Counted from the stretch's first letter, positions 1 to 7,607 are shown. The stretch: 27,958 bases of DNA from Desulfobacula sp. (GCA_029940235.1 JAOZRI010000002.1:1-27958), one strand, 5' to 3'. Program-made: numbers and translations. The notes: generated from the letters alone by a model not told the origin.

Positions 1-244
1 TCAGAGGAACAAATATGAAATTGATAATCTGGGTGACCAGTTGAAGTTTTAAATCTTTACCCTTAAATATGGTTTTAACATTCAAAGTTACCATCATGGG
101 ATAAACCATGACAAAAGTTACAGGAATAATAAATTGTTTTAAGGGACCTGCATTAAACAGATATCCAAAAATCAATCCAAAGAACATGGAAATAGGGATT
201 GCATATACAAGATTTTTTTGAATTTTTGATAATAATTTGATCAT
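1..244 (-). CDS. ACR3/SBF-family permease, N-terminal part only (cut by window edge)
   Basis: An open frame reads on the minus strand from ATG at 244 to the window edge, so only about 81 N-terminal residues are visible. They hold a short basic N-terminus and two to three hydrophobic segments (about residues 12-31, 36-52 and 68 onward) with the stretch VMVYPMMVTLNVK. This resembles the start of SBF/ACR3-type arsenic-resistance or bile-acid:sodium symporter family permeases. An AAGGAG ribosome site lies about 6 bases upstream, and the RACo stop is only 20 bases upstream, so it is probably the third gene of a thioredoxin-RACo-permease operon. The transported substrate (arsenite, another oxyanion or an organic anion) cannot be told from this fragment. 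Family assignment is by recognition of the N-terminus only. Confidence 0.6.
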   Translation of the reverse strand, partial: MIKLLSKIQKNLVYAIPISMFFGLIFGYLFNAGPLKQFIIPVTFVMVYPMMVTLNVKTIFKGKDLKLQLVTQIINFIFVPL

Positions 245-264
245 TATTTAACTCCTTTAGAATT

Positions 265-2358
265 TTAAATTATTTTTTTGAATACGTCGGGAAATAAGTT
301 TTCATCAGTATGGGGCAGGAACTGAGCTCTTGTGAACTCATCCATAAATGCATTATTGCTTGAAAAATCAATATAGGTCATGGCGTTTGAAATAGATATT
401 GTCTGCTGGCGATAGGTATTGGATAAAAGTGCCATATATGCTCCTGCAATGGAAGAATTTCCCAGATATTGAAATTTATCCCTGTCAATATCTGGAAGTA
501 GTCCTATGGTTATTGCTTTTTCAATATCAAGAAATTGTCCGAATCCGCCAGTTATAATCATTTTATCGATGGAAGAAAAATCCATTCCAACCTGTTCGAC
601 AAGAATGCTGAACCCTGCATATACAGCAGCTTTGCTTAAAACCAGGCTTTTTATATCTGAATGGGTGAAAATAATATCCTCATCTGAGTCAATATTTTTT
701 GCATATTCAATTATAAAAGCAGGTTCATCATTGAATATGGTAAGCCTTGGATGATCAGTTTCAATTCTAAATTTACCATCTTGTCCAATTACTTTTTTTA
801 AAAGCATTTCAGAGAGTAAATCTATCATTCCTGATCCGCAGATACCCCTTGGCTTTGAATTACCGATTACTTGACAATCAGGTTCAAAGGTCTCAGGATT
901 AAGGCTGATTTTTTCAATTGCACCATCTTCAGCCCTCATACCCCATCTGATTCCACCGCCTTCAAAGGCAGGACCTGCAGAACAGGCAGCCGTCATTAGA
1001 AATTCATCATTACCAAGAACAATCTCACCATTTGTACCAATATCAATAAAAAGAGTAATCTCTTCAAAAAGGTGAAACCCGGTATATAAAATACCTGAAA
1101 CAATATCTCCGCCAACATAGCTTGCAGGGCCCGGCATAATAAAAACTCCAGCATAGTAAGCCGCTTTTAACCCGATTTCTCCCGCCTTGATCATGGGAAA
1201 TTCAGACACAGTAGGGATATATGGTTCTCTTCTGATATAATTGGCTTTTATCCCCAATAGCAGGTGAATCATGGTGGTATTACCGGAAACAACAATATTT
1301 TCAATCTGTTTATGGTTAAAATTTATGGAAGCAAGCGCCCTTTTTGTAAGGTTATTAATAGTGGAAATAGCCATTTTCTTTAATTTTTTTACACCATCTT
1401 TTTCAGAAGATACAATGCGGTTTATAACATCATCCCCGCATGCGGCTTGACTGTTATGACCTGATGCAGCACTTAAAATCTTGCCGCTATCCATATCAAC
1501 AACATAGACAACAATGGAAGTGGTACCAAGGTCAACAGCAAGGCCAAGTGATTCTTTGGTATTATTCAAGGGGCTTACAGCAACTATTTCCGAAGAACAT
1601 TTTTTCCATAAAATTGATACCGCCACCTTAAAGTTTTCACCCCTGACAGCTTCAGTTAACTGGCGCATAACCCTGATATTTGTACTCATTTTTGAGATGT
1701 CATAACCCTGTTTTTTAAGTGCACGTTTTAATCTGTCAAGATCGCTTACAGTGTCATCTAAAGTAGGCAGGTCAAGCTGTAATTTAACTTTTTCCACAAT
1801 TGGTTCAATCTTTTTCACAAGGCCTGAAAGTTTTTTTGTGGCAGCCTCACCCATGCCGGCAGCTTTTAATTTTTTTTCAATGGTCTCTTCTGGGATTTTT
1901 ACAACAATATCTTCATTGATGGTTGCCTGACAGGCAAGAACATACCCTTTTTCTTTCTCTTTTGTGCTTAGAAGCGAAGTCTTCAGAGTTTTAACAGCTC
2001 CTGATTCTATGATAAGCCTGCATTTTCCGCATGAACCCTTACCATTACATGATGCATTAATATAAAGATCTGCTTTCTGGGCAGCATCCAATAAATTTGT
2101 ACCAGAAACTATAGAAATCTTTTTATCTTCGGGTTTAAATACAACAGTGCATTTTTCGTCTGATTCTCTATTTTGTTCTGGCAGATTGTCAGAGCGTTCA
2201 AACCCTTTTTTTGATATAAAATGAATTGGGCATGATGACCTGAATTTGCAATAGATATCTGGGTCATGACACTCTAAACAGTCATCACAAAGATAATAAT
2301 TGTGTTTCATACATATATAGCTTGTCTCTCGATCAGGATGATTGACACACTTACCCAT
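265..2358 (-). CDS. RACo-like corrinoid protein reductive activase with Cys/His-rich N-terminal extension
   Basis: This 697-residue protein has three parts. Residues 1-46 carry a Cys/His-rich module (C4, H7, C16, H19, C24, C27, C30, H31, C37, C43, H46) with B-box-like spacing. Residues 70-155 are a [2Fe-2S] ferredoxin domain with ligands C104, C110, C113 and C143. From about residue 270 on there is an ASKHA-type ATPase region (AVDLGTTS phosphate loop, VSGNTTM, IDIGTNGE, CGSGMIDLL, ITGGFG), typical of RACo/DUF4445 proteins. Members of this family use ATP to drive one-electron reduction of inactive Co(II) corrinoid proteins that serve methyltransferases. The start has AAGGAG about 10 bases upstream. 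It follows thioredoxin by 59 bases and precedes a permease by 20. No corrinoid protein or methyltransferase lies in the window, so its client is unknown. The N-terminal zinc-finger-like extension is the odd feature. Confidence 0.88.
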   Translation of the reverse strand: MGKCVNHPDRETSYICMKHNYYLCDDCLECHDPDIYCKFRSSCPIHFISKKGFERSDNLPEQNRESDEKCTVVFKPEDKKISIVSGTNLLDAAQKADLYINASCNGKGSCGKCRLIIESGAVKTLKTSLLSTKEKEKGYVLACQATINEDIVVKIPEETIEKKLKAAGMGEAATKKLSGLVKKIEPIVEKVKLQLDLPTLDDTVSDLDRLKRALKKQGYDISKMSTNIRVMRQLTEAVRGENFKVAVSILWKKCSSEIVAVSPLNNTKESLGLAVDLGTTSIVVYVVDMDSGKILSAASGHNSQAACGDDVINRIVSSEKDGVKKLKKMAISTINNLTKRALASINFNHKQIENIVVSGNTTMIHLLLGIKANYIRREPYIPTVSEFPMIKAGEIGLKAAYYAGVFIMPGPASYVGGDIVSGILYTGFHLFEEITLFIDIGTNGEIVLGNDEFLMTAACSAGPAFEGGGIRWGMRAEDGAIEKISLNPETFEPDCQVIGNSKPRGICGSGMIDLLSEMLLKKVIGQDGKFRIETDHPRLTIFNDEPAFIIEYAKNIDSDEDIIFTHSDIKSLVLSKAAVYAGFSILVEQVGMDFSSIDKMIITGGFGQFLDIEKAITIGLLPDIDRDKFQYLGNSSIAGAYMALLSNTYRQQTISISNAMTYIDFSSNNAFMDEFTRAQFLPHTDENLFPDVFKKII

Positions 2359-2417
2359 TTTTTATAATCTCCTTTTTGAATTTTTTTCTAATTTAAGCTA
2401 GTAATGCTTAAGCAGGT

Positions 2418-2717
2418 TTATAAAGCTTGATCAAGACTTTTTGCTATGCTGCTTTCAGTCTGAAGACCGACAAACCTTTTAATCTCTTTGCCGTCCTTGA
2501 ATATAATTAATGTGGGAATACTTTGAACCATGTGTTTGGTCGCAAGGTCCCTGTTCTCATCAATATTAATTTCAATGATTGAGGCGCGGTCTTCATAGGA
2601 AGTAATAATATTTTTTATAATTGGTTCCTGGGCTTTACAGGGAGCACACCATTGAGCACTGAATTCAAGGAGAGTGACACCATTTATAATTTTTTCATCA
2701 AAACGATTTTTCTCCAT
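2418..2717 (-). CDS. Thioredoxin (WCAPC active site)
   Basis: This is a small thioredoxin-fold protein of about 99 residues. It contains the redox motif WCAPC, the following KAQEPIIKNI helix, and the cis-proline segment IPTLIIFKDGKE, all expected of a classical cytosolic thioredoxin. It lacks a signal peptide. I chose the ATG at 2717 because a GGAGG sits 8 bases upstream of it. An in-frame ATG at 2732 would add five residues (MEDYT) but would place that GGAGG inside the gene and has no ribosome site of its own. It is the first gene of a probable operon with the RACo-like ATPase. It may supply or accept electrons for RACo, the permease-linked chemistry or the divergent small selenoprotein, but that link is inference from position. 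Confidence 0.9.
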   Translation of the reverse strand: MEKNRFDEKIINGVTLLEFSAQWCAPCKAQEPIIKNIITSYEDRASIIEINIDENRDLATKHMVQSIPTLIIFKDGKEIKRFVGLQTESSIAKSLDQAL

Positions 2718-2725
2718 TGTATAAT

Positions 2726-2730
2726 CCTCC
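2726..2730 (-). promoter_or_regulatory. Ribosome binding site deciding the thioredoxin start
   Basis: GGAGG on the minus strand lies 8 bases before the ATG at 2717. It falls inside the reading frame if the upstream ATG at 2732 were used, so it favours the shorter protein. Confidence 0.75.
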
Positions 2731-2890
2731 ATAAAGATTTTATAAACTATATATTAAAACCATATATTATTTCAAAAATCATGCCGTTATTTTTGAGTTT
2801 AGTAAATAAAGTGTAAACTATTGAAAAAATTAATAATATTATTTAAATATCCATATTAACTTTTGGAAACTATAAATGCTTTTTAATTAA

Positions 2891-2902
2891 AGTAACGTTA
2901 CT
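2891..2902. promoter_or_regulatory. Dyad operator candidate AGTAACGTTACT (copy 1)
   Basis: Perfect 12-base palindrome in the divergent spacer, 58 bases upstream of the plus-strand -35 box. A second copy of its 10-base core GTAACGTTAC lies at 3294-3303. Shared, unusually GC-containing dyads in AT-rich spacers suggest a regulator-binding site. The binding protein is unknown; the neighbouring sigma-54 activator or an unseen TetR/LacI-type repressor are possibilities. Confidence 0.5.
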
Positions 2903-2959
2903 CCGATGTAAATAAAAACTGCTTTAATCAACAAATCAGATTGGATAGACAAATTTATT

Positions 2960-2987
2960 TTGACAATTTTAAGTTTGTATTTACTAT
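2960..2987 (+). promoter_or_regulatory. Sigma-70-type promoter for the small selenoprotein gene
   Basis: A perfect -35 TTGACA (2960-2965) is followed, after 16 bases, by TACTAT (2982-2987). This would give a transcript starting near 2994 with a leader of about 110 bases before the ATG at 3105. The leader contains the inverted repeat at 3008-3065. Confidence 0.5.
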
Positions 2988-3007
2988 AGAGTTTAAGACA
3001 AAAATTA

Positions 3008-3065
3008 AATATGGTATAAAATTTAGCATTAAAGAAAAAATGTATTCCAAAATGTATACCATATT
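3008..3065 (+). repeat. Inverted repeat in leader of the small gene
   Basis: AATATGGTATA (3008-3018) and TATACCATATT (3055-3065) are perfectly complementary over 11 bases across a 36-base loop. The right arm runs into a T tract ending at 3070. In RNA this could form a weak, AT-rich attenuator-like hairpin. As DNA it could be a pair of half-sites. Confidence 0.4.
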
Positions 3066-3104
3066 TTTTTGAGACTAACATTAATGTTGAATAGTGAGGT
3101 AGGT

Positions 3105-3260
3105 ATGAAAGAGATGGTCTATGTCCTTATTTTCCTTGGAATATATATCCTTTTACAAGTGTACATTCTCCCTAAAATGGGAATATCCACCTGAATGAAA
3201 GATGCCTGTCAGGTGACAGACAATAAAACAATTCAAAAAGAAGTTCCTAAAGAAAAGTAA
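3105..3260 (+). CDS. Probable 51-residue membrane selenoprotein (in-frame TGA = Sec30)
   Basis: From ATG 3105 (GAGG 6 bases upstream) the frame encodes a charged MKEM start, one hydrophobic helix (about residues 5-22), then LPKMGIST. It next meets TGA at 3192-3194 and stays open for 21 more codons (MKDAC, then a Lys/Glu-rich tail) to TAA at 3258. Reading TGA as selenocysteine gives a TUMKDAC motif, with Sec30 and Cys35 directly after the membrane helix, a plausible redox pair. A hairpin of bacterial SECIS type starts right after the TGA (3203-3222). A candidate promoter lies upstream and a dyad operator on each side. I do not recognise a named family with certainty. The alternative reading is two unrelated peptides of 29 and 21 residues, but the second has no ribosome site. 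It may work with the divergent thioredoxin; that is inference. Confidence 0.6.
3203..3222 (+). promoter_or_regulatory. Bacterial SECIS-like hairpin
   Basis: A 5-bp stem CTGTC (3206-3210)/GACAG (3215-3219) closes an AGGT loop (3211-3214). After one C/A mismatch the stem continues with two more pairs (3203-3204 with 3221-3222). The apical loop begins 16 bases after the TGA and has G at its second position. Both agree with the known bacterial SECIS rules (loop about 16-37 bases from UGA, G in the first two loop positions). Confidence 0.6.
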
Positions 3261-3287
3261 TTGCTTTTATAAATTTATTTTATTATT

Positions 3288-3304
3288 GTAACGGTAACGT
3301 TACT
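3288..3304. promoter_or_regulatory. Dyad operator candidate (copy 2) with extra half-site
   Basis: GTAACGTTAC (3294-3303) repeats the core of the 2891 dyad. It is directly preceded by one more half-site GTAACG (3288-3293). It lies 64 bases before the start of the sigma-54 activator, so it may control that gene or be the activator's own upstream binding site. A separate smaller dyad ATGACAGTCAT is at 3322-3332. Confidence 0.5.
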
Positions 3305-3367
3305 TTAACTAACCTTTAATAATGACAGTCATGGTTAAAAATAATTTATTCCCAAAAAGGGGCAGAA

Positions 3368-4780
3368 ATGGAAACCCATCAATTATGGAATGCTAATTTT
3401 TTAAATCAAATTTTTGATACCATGGCAGAAGGCCTTTTTACCCTTGATGATCTGGGTACAATTACCTCCTGGAATAAATCCATGGAAAAACTTACTGGAT
3501 ATTCAGCAATAGAAGCTGTGGGTAATACCTGTTCTCTTCTTGAGTGCAGCCGCTGCTTTGGTAAAAAATGTCCTGCAAATGTAAAAAAATGTGGTGTTAT
3601 TAAACATGGTAAAACCGAGGCAAAAGAGTGTACTCTCAGACATAAAGATGGATATGAAATTGCAGTAATAAAAAATGCCAGGCTTGCACATAATGACAGA
3701 GGTCAGATACTTGGAATTGTTGAAACCGTTACTGATCTGACTGAATTAAAAAAAATTAAACAAGTTGCAGAAGATGCCCGAGAAAAACTTGAAAAATCAT
3801 ACAGGCTTGGAAATATAATAGGCAAAAGTATGGTTATGCAGAATGTGTTTGAAGCCATACGAGCTGCTTCAAACAGCAGGGCAACGATCCTTATCCAGGG
3901 AGAAAGCGGTACAGGCAAAGAGCTGGTTGCCGGAGCCATACACTATCATGGTAACAATAGCTCCACTCCTTTTGTTATTGTCAACTGTTCTGCTCTTTCT
4001 GAATCTTTGCTTGAAAGTGAACTTTTTGGTCATGTTAAAGGTGCATTCACAGGCGCACACAAAGATCGCAAAGGAAGATTTGAAGAAGCTGACGGCGGTA
4101 CAATTTTTCTTGATGAAATTGGAGAATTAACTCCATATATCCAGATTAAACTGCTTCGCGTTCTCCAGGAGAGAGAAATTGAAAGGGTAGGGGATTCAAA
4201 AAAAAGAAAAATTGACATAAGAATTATAACTGCAACCCATGCAGATCTTTATGAACTAACTCAACAGGGAAAATTTCGAGAAGATCTTTTTTATAGATTA
4301 AAAGTATTTCCCATTAATATTCCTCCATTAAGAGAGCGTAAAGAAGATATACCAATTCTTGTCAGTCATTTTATTAAAAAAGGGAATAAAAGGGAAGATA
4401 AATCCATAAAAGGCTTAGATAATACTGGCATGGCACAATTGATGAAACATCAGTGGCCTGGAAATATACGAGAGCTGGAAAATGCCATTGAGCATGCCTT
4501 TGTTATATGTAATGCACATCGTATTCAGCTTAATGACCTGCCAGTTGAAATTACCCAGGGCAGTAACCATGGTTTAAATACTCTTCACACTTCTCCTCTT
4601 TTCAATCAAATTAACGCTTTTTCAACAAAAAAAGCTTCTGTTTTAACAAGGGAAGACCTTTTAGAACTGCTTGACCAGTGCAACTGGAACAAGGCAGAAG
4701 TGGGACGTCGTATTCAGAAAAGCCGAACTTCTGTATGGAAATATATGAAGAAATGGGGCATCCCGTTGCAAAGGCAATAA
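3368..4780 (+). CDS. PAS-AAA+-Fis sigma-54-dependent transcriptional activator with Cys-rich PAS
   Basis: This 470-residue enhancer-binding protein has a PAS sensor (about residues 8-128), an AAA+ sigma-54 interaction domain (about 146-380) and a Fis-type helix-turn-helix at the C-terminus (about 430-468). The AAA+ domain has Walker A GESGTGKE (178-185), the sigma-54 loop GAFTGA (225-230), Walker B FLDE (247-250) and the arginine-finger region FREDLFYR. The PAS domain contains a cysteine cluster (C55, C60, C63, C68, C75, C88), suggesting redox or metal/cofactor sensing. There is no receiver domain, so the signal is likely sensed directly. An AGGGG ribosome site precedes the ATG. It follows the selenoprotein candidate by 107 bases with the dyad between them, and it probably regulates this locus. 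No sigma-54 promoter was found nearby, so its targets remain unproven. Confidence 0.9.
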   Translation: METHQLWNANFLNQIFDTMAEGLFTLDDLGTITSWNKSMEKLTGYSAIEAVGNTCSLLECSRCFGKKCPANVKKCGVIKHGKTEAKECTLRHKDGYEIAVIKNARLAHNDRGQILGIVETVTDLTELKKIKQVAEDAREKLEKSYRLGNIIGKSMVMQNVFEAIRAASNSRATILIQGESGTGKELVAGAIHYHGNNSSTPFVIVNCSALSESLLESELFGHVKGAFTGAHKDRKGRFEEADGGTIFLDEIGELTPYIQIKLLRVLQEREIERVGDSKKRKIDIRIITATHADLYELTQQGKFREDLFYRLKVFPINIPPLRERKEDIPILVSHFIKKGNKREDKSIKGLDNTGMAQLMKHQWPGNIRELENAIEHAFVICNAHRIQLNDLPVEITQGSNHGLNTLHTSPLFNQINAFSTKKASVLTREDLLELLDQCNWNKAEVGRRIQKSRTSVWKYMKKWGIPLQRQ

Positions 4781-4842
4781 AATACTTATAAAAGGTAGTT
4801 GCAAAAGCCGAAGTTGGTAAAATTTACATTTTGGAACAGCTG

Positions 4843-5556
4843 TTAAGCTCCAAGATATGCTTTTTTGACCTCTGGATTAACAAGCAACTCATCTGCGGGG
4901 CCTTCAAGAACAAGGGAGCCATTTTCTATAACATAGCCGCGTTGTGCAAATTTTAAGGCAAGTCTTGCATTCTGTTCAACAAGCAAAATAGTTGTACCTG
5001 ATTTATTGATCTCCCTTAAAGCATCAAACATCTCAAGCATGAGCAGAGGTGCAAGCCCCATGGAAGGTTCATCAAGAAGCATGATTTTTCTGCCGCTCAT
5101 ATAACCTCTCCCAACGGCAAGCATCTGTTGTTCTCCACCTGACAAGGTTCCTGCAAGCTGATCTTTTCTCTCTTCAAGGCGTGGAAATAGATCAAAAACC
5201 CATTTTCTGTTTTTATTGATTTTCTGTGTGTCTTTTCGCGCAAAACATGCCAGAATTAGATTTTCCGTAACCGTAAGATTACCAAAAATTCTTCTTCCTT
5301 CGGGAACATGGGAAATCCCAAGTTTTGAGACTACTTTATCAGTACTGTATTTAAGTATATCTTCACCTTCAAATTCAAGTATGGAGCCTGGTTCTGAAGG
5401 TATCATTCTTGAAATAGCTCTAAGGATTGTACTTTTCCCTGCTCCATTGGCACCGATAATAGTTAAGATCTCACCTGCTTCAACACTGAAAGTTATTCCG
5501 TGGAGAGCCTTGATATTTCCGTATGAAACTCTTAAATTTTCAATTTTAAGCTGCAT
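4843..5556 (-). CDS. livF: LivF-type ABC transporter ATPase (branched-chain amino acid family)
   Basis: The protein has 237 residues, the same length as E. coli LivF. It has Walker A GANGAGKS (35-42), the ABC signature LSGGEQQ, Walker B IMLLDEPSMGLAP and the H-loop-region VEQN seen in LivF rather than LivG. With LivG it forms the nucleotide-binding pair that powers import through LivH/LivM. Its ATG overlaps the livG stop by one base (TGATG), so translation is coupled. A strong AAGGAGG also lies upstream. It is the last gene of the transporter operon and converges on the sigma-54 activator across a 62-base spacer with no clear terminator hairpin. The family also transports amides, urea and aromatic compounds, so the substrate is not fixed by this gene. 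Confidence 0.93.
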   Translation of the reverse strand: MQLKIENLRVSYGNIKALHGITFSVEAGEILTIIGANGAGKSTILRAISRMIPSEPGSILEFEGEDILKYSTDKVVSKLGISHVPEGRRIFGNLTVTENLILACFARKDTQKINKNRKWVFDLFPRLEERKDQLAGTLSGGEQQMLAVGRGYMSGRKIMLLDEPSMGLAPLLMLEMFDALREINKSGTTILLVEQNARLALKFAQRGYVIENGSLVLEGPADELLVNPEVKKAYLGA

Positions 5557-6329
5557 CAGGTCAAATCCTCCTTGCCAAGATATGCTTCTATAACTTCAGG
5601 GTTATTCTGGATTTTTTCAGGTGGTCCTTCTGCAATCAGTTCTCCAAAGACCAGAGTTTGAATATACTGGCATAATTCCATAACAAATTTCATCCTATGT
5701 TCGATTAAAAATATTGCAACTTTAAAATCCTGGTGAACCTGCCTGATAATTTTAATCATCTGTACAAGTTCATCAGGAGTCATTCCTGCTGTTGGTTCAT
5801 CAAGAAATAGAATCTTTGGATTGGTTGCCATGGCTCTTGCCATTTCCACCCGCCTCTGGGCTCCATAGGGAAGGTTGGTGACCAGTTGATCTGAATGCTG
5901 TTTTATATCAAATAATTCAAGCAGTCGATAGGATTTTTCTTCAATTTTTGTCTCCTGCTCCCTGCATTTTCTGGTATTAAAAAAAGCTCCCATCAGTCCG
6001 TAGGATAATTGCGAGTAATGGGCCATCTTAATATGGTCCAGAACATTCATATGCCGCCACAGGGCAAGGTTCTGAAATGTACGCCCCAGACCTTTGGCAG
6101 CAATTTCATTGGTTTCAAGCCCTTTGATATTTTGATCCTGTAAAGTGATGGAACCTTCTGTGGGTGTATAAACGCCTGTAATCAAATTAAAGATTGTTGT
6201 TTTTCCTGCACCGTTTGGCCCTATAAGACCTGTGATCTGCTGGGGTTTTATATTTAAATTATAATTGTAGACAGCTCTTAATCCACCGAAATAGTGAGTC
6301 ATATTATTTACATTTAGCAATGCTGACAT
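5556..6329 (-). CDS. livG: LivG-type ABC transporter ATPase
   Basis: The protein has 257 residues (LivG is usually about 255). It contains Walker A GPNGAGKT (37-44), Walker B ILFLDEPTAGM and the LivG-typical altered signature LPYGAQRR in place of LSGGQ. The C-terminal tail ending in EVIEAYLG is also characteristic of LivG. It pairs with LivF as the cytosolic ATPase dimer. The ATG is 3 bases after the livM stop, with GGGAG in the livM end, so the genes are coupled. Confidence 0.93.
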   Translation of the reverse strand: MSALLNVNNMTHYFGGLRAVYNYNLNIKPQQITGLIGPNGAGKTTIFNLITGVYTPTEGSITLQDQNIKGLETNEIAAKGLGRTFQNLALWRHMNVLDHIKMAHYSQLSYGLMGAFFNTRKCREQETKIEEKSYRLLELFDIKQHSDQLVTNLPYGAQRRVEMARAMATNPKILFLDEPTAGMTPDELVQMIKIIRQVHQDFKVAIFLIEHRMKFVMELCQYIQTLVFGELIAEGPPEKIQNNPEVIEAYLGKEDLT

Positions 6330-6332
6330 GGT

Positions 6333-7607
6333 CTAAACTCCCTCTTCTTTTTTATTTTTGGATCGCAAGAGTCTTTTTGCATTGATCTCTTTGAAAGAGA
6401 TCAAACCATAGGGGCGGAAAATCATAACAAAAATTAAAATCAACGGGATAATAATCCATTTATAAAGCTCAAGGGGTCTTAAAGCTTCTCCAAGTACACT
6501 AATACTGACAGCACCTACAATGGAGCCTACAATAGAGTTAAGCCCGCCAAAATATACCATGGCAAGAATTTCTGCAAGACGGGTGAGGCTGAATGTTCCA
6601 GGATTGATATAACTTAATACATGTGCAAACAAACCTCCTGCAATACCTGCCCAGAAAGCACCAAACATAAAGGCAGTCATTTTTGTTTTTCGGGTTTTCA
6701 CTGTCATGGATTCCGAAGCTGCCTCATCATCTCTTACTGCATTTAATGCTTTTCCCATGATGGAAGTTACAAAATTATGAATTATCCATATGCACAACAT
6801 TGTCCATATAAAAATAACAGGAAGGGTTGCATAGTCTGGTTGCCCACCCATTCCTCTGGCACCGCCAATAAATTGAATATTTTCAATCGCACTTTTTATA
6901 ATAAACATGAAAGCAAGGGAAATAATAGCAAGATAATCCCCTCGGGTACGAAAGGAAGGTATGGCAACAATCAAAGAGCCAAATGATGCGGCAAATCCAC
7001 CTGCAATGAGTGTCAATGGAAATATCCATGGTCCAAGATACGATGGCAGAAGTGCAGCACCAAAAATTTTATCATCAACAAAAAAGAGCAGGGTAAGAAC
7101 AGAAGAGATATATGCACCTATTGCCATGAATCCTGGATGTGAACAGGAAAATTCTCCCTGGTATCCATTAATGACATTGATGCTGATGGTTAATATAATA
7201 GAGATCATTGTCAATTTAACTACAAGAGCCCTGTAATCATTAATGCCTGCCCATAAATGAAGTATCCCGTAAAAACAAATCAGATGAATGATAACAGACA
7301 GCCACAGAGGCATTTTTTCAAGTATAAAAGCTGTGGGATTGGTAAAAAAAGTGGTTATTTTTGCTATTAATAAAATAGGAATAATATATACAATAAGATT
7401 ATACCCCATGACTCCGGGTATCATATATGGATCTTTAAGCATAAAAAGTGCGCCAAATAAAGCAGGTATTTTGGGCAGTCCCAAATAGTATGAAATATAA
7501 TCATAACCCCAATAGTATTCAATCAACACTGCTGTGAAAACTCCTAGAAGCCACCCTAACATTGGAATGTTGGAGAAATAATTTTTAAATTTTTTTATAG
7601 TTCCCAT
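6333..7607 (-). CDS. livM: LivM-type ABC transporter permease
   Basis: This 424-residue inner-membrane permease matches the long E. coli-like form of LivM. Ten or so hydrophobic helices are visible. The diagnostic segments are GYQGEFSCSHPGFMAIGAY, the TRGDYLAIISLAF loop that contacts the ATPases, and GGLNSIVGSIVGA near the C-terminus, followed by a Lys/Arg-rich tail. It forms the channel together with LivH. The ribosome site is weak (AGGAAAA). The 121-base spacer behind livH holds short dyads. The first 100 residues contain extra helices that shorter LivM proteins lack. Confidence 0.92.
   Translation of the reverse strand: MGTIKKFKNYFSNIPMLGWLLGVFTAVLIEYYWGYDYISYYLGLPKIPALFGALFMLKDPYMIPGVMGYNLIVYIIPILLIAKITTFFTNPTAFILEKMPLWLSVIIHLICFYGILHLWAGINDYRALVVKLTMISIILTISINVINGYQGEFSCSHPGFMAIGAYISSVLTLLFFVDDKIFGAALLPSYLGPWIFPLTLIAGGFAASFGSLIVAIPSFRTRGDYLAIISLAFMFIIKSAIENIQFIGGARGMGGQPDYATLPVIFIWTMLCIWIIHNFVTSIMGKALNAVRDDEAASESMTVKTRKTKMTAFMFGAFWAGIAGGLFAHVLSYINPGTFSLTRLAEILAMVYFGGLNSIVGSIVGAVSISVLGEALRPLELYKWIIIPLILIFVMIFRPYGLISFKEINAKRLLRSKNKKEEGV

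Larger units (their letters stand above)
2718..3104. other. AT-rich divergent intergenic region
   Basis: This 387-base stretch separates thioredoxin (minus) from the small selenoprotein candidate (plus). It holds a perfect 12-base dyad (2891-2902), a good sigma-70-like promoter on the plus strand (2960-2987) and an 11-base inverted repeat (3008-3065). No GG-N10-GC sigma-54 promoter was found on either strand by eye. A 64-codon minus-strand frame at 2887-3081 overlaps all of these signals and has no recognisable protein character. Confidence 0.7.

Noticed and set aside
2862..2882. Sigma-54-like sequence TTGGAAACTATAAATGCT
   Set aside because: The GG and GC elements are 11 bases apart instead of the strict 10, and the CAC part is missing.
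2887..3081. 64-codon minus-strand frame rich in Phe, Lys and Ile
   Set aside because: It overlaps the promoter, the dyad and the inverted repeat. It has no ribosome site and no protein-like composition.
3195..3260. Separate 21-codon gene starting at the ATG directly after the TGA
   Set aside because: It has no ribosome site and is only a charged tail by itself. The SECIS-like hairpin and the membrane helix before it fit a single Sec-containing protein better, though this is not proven.
5556..6329. Missing LSGGQ signature in the LivG ATPase
   Set aside because: LPYGAQRR is the normal form in LivG proteins, not a defect.
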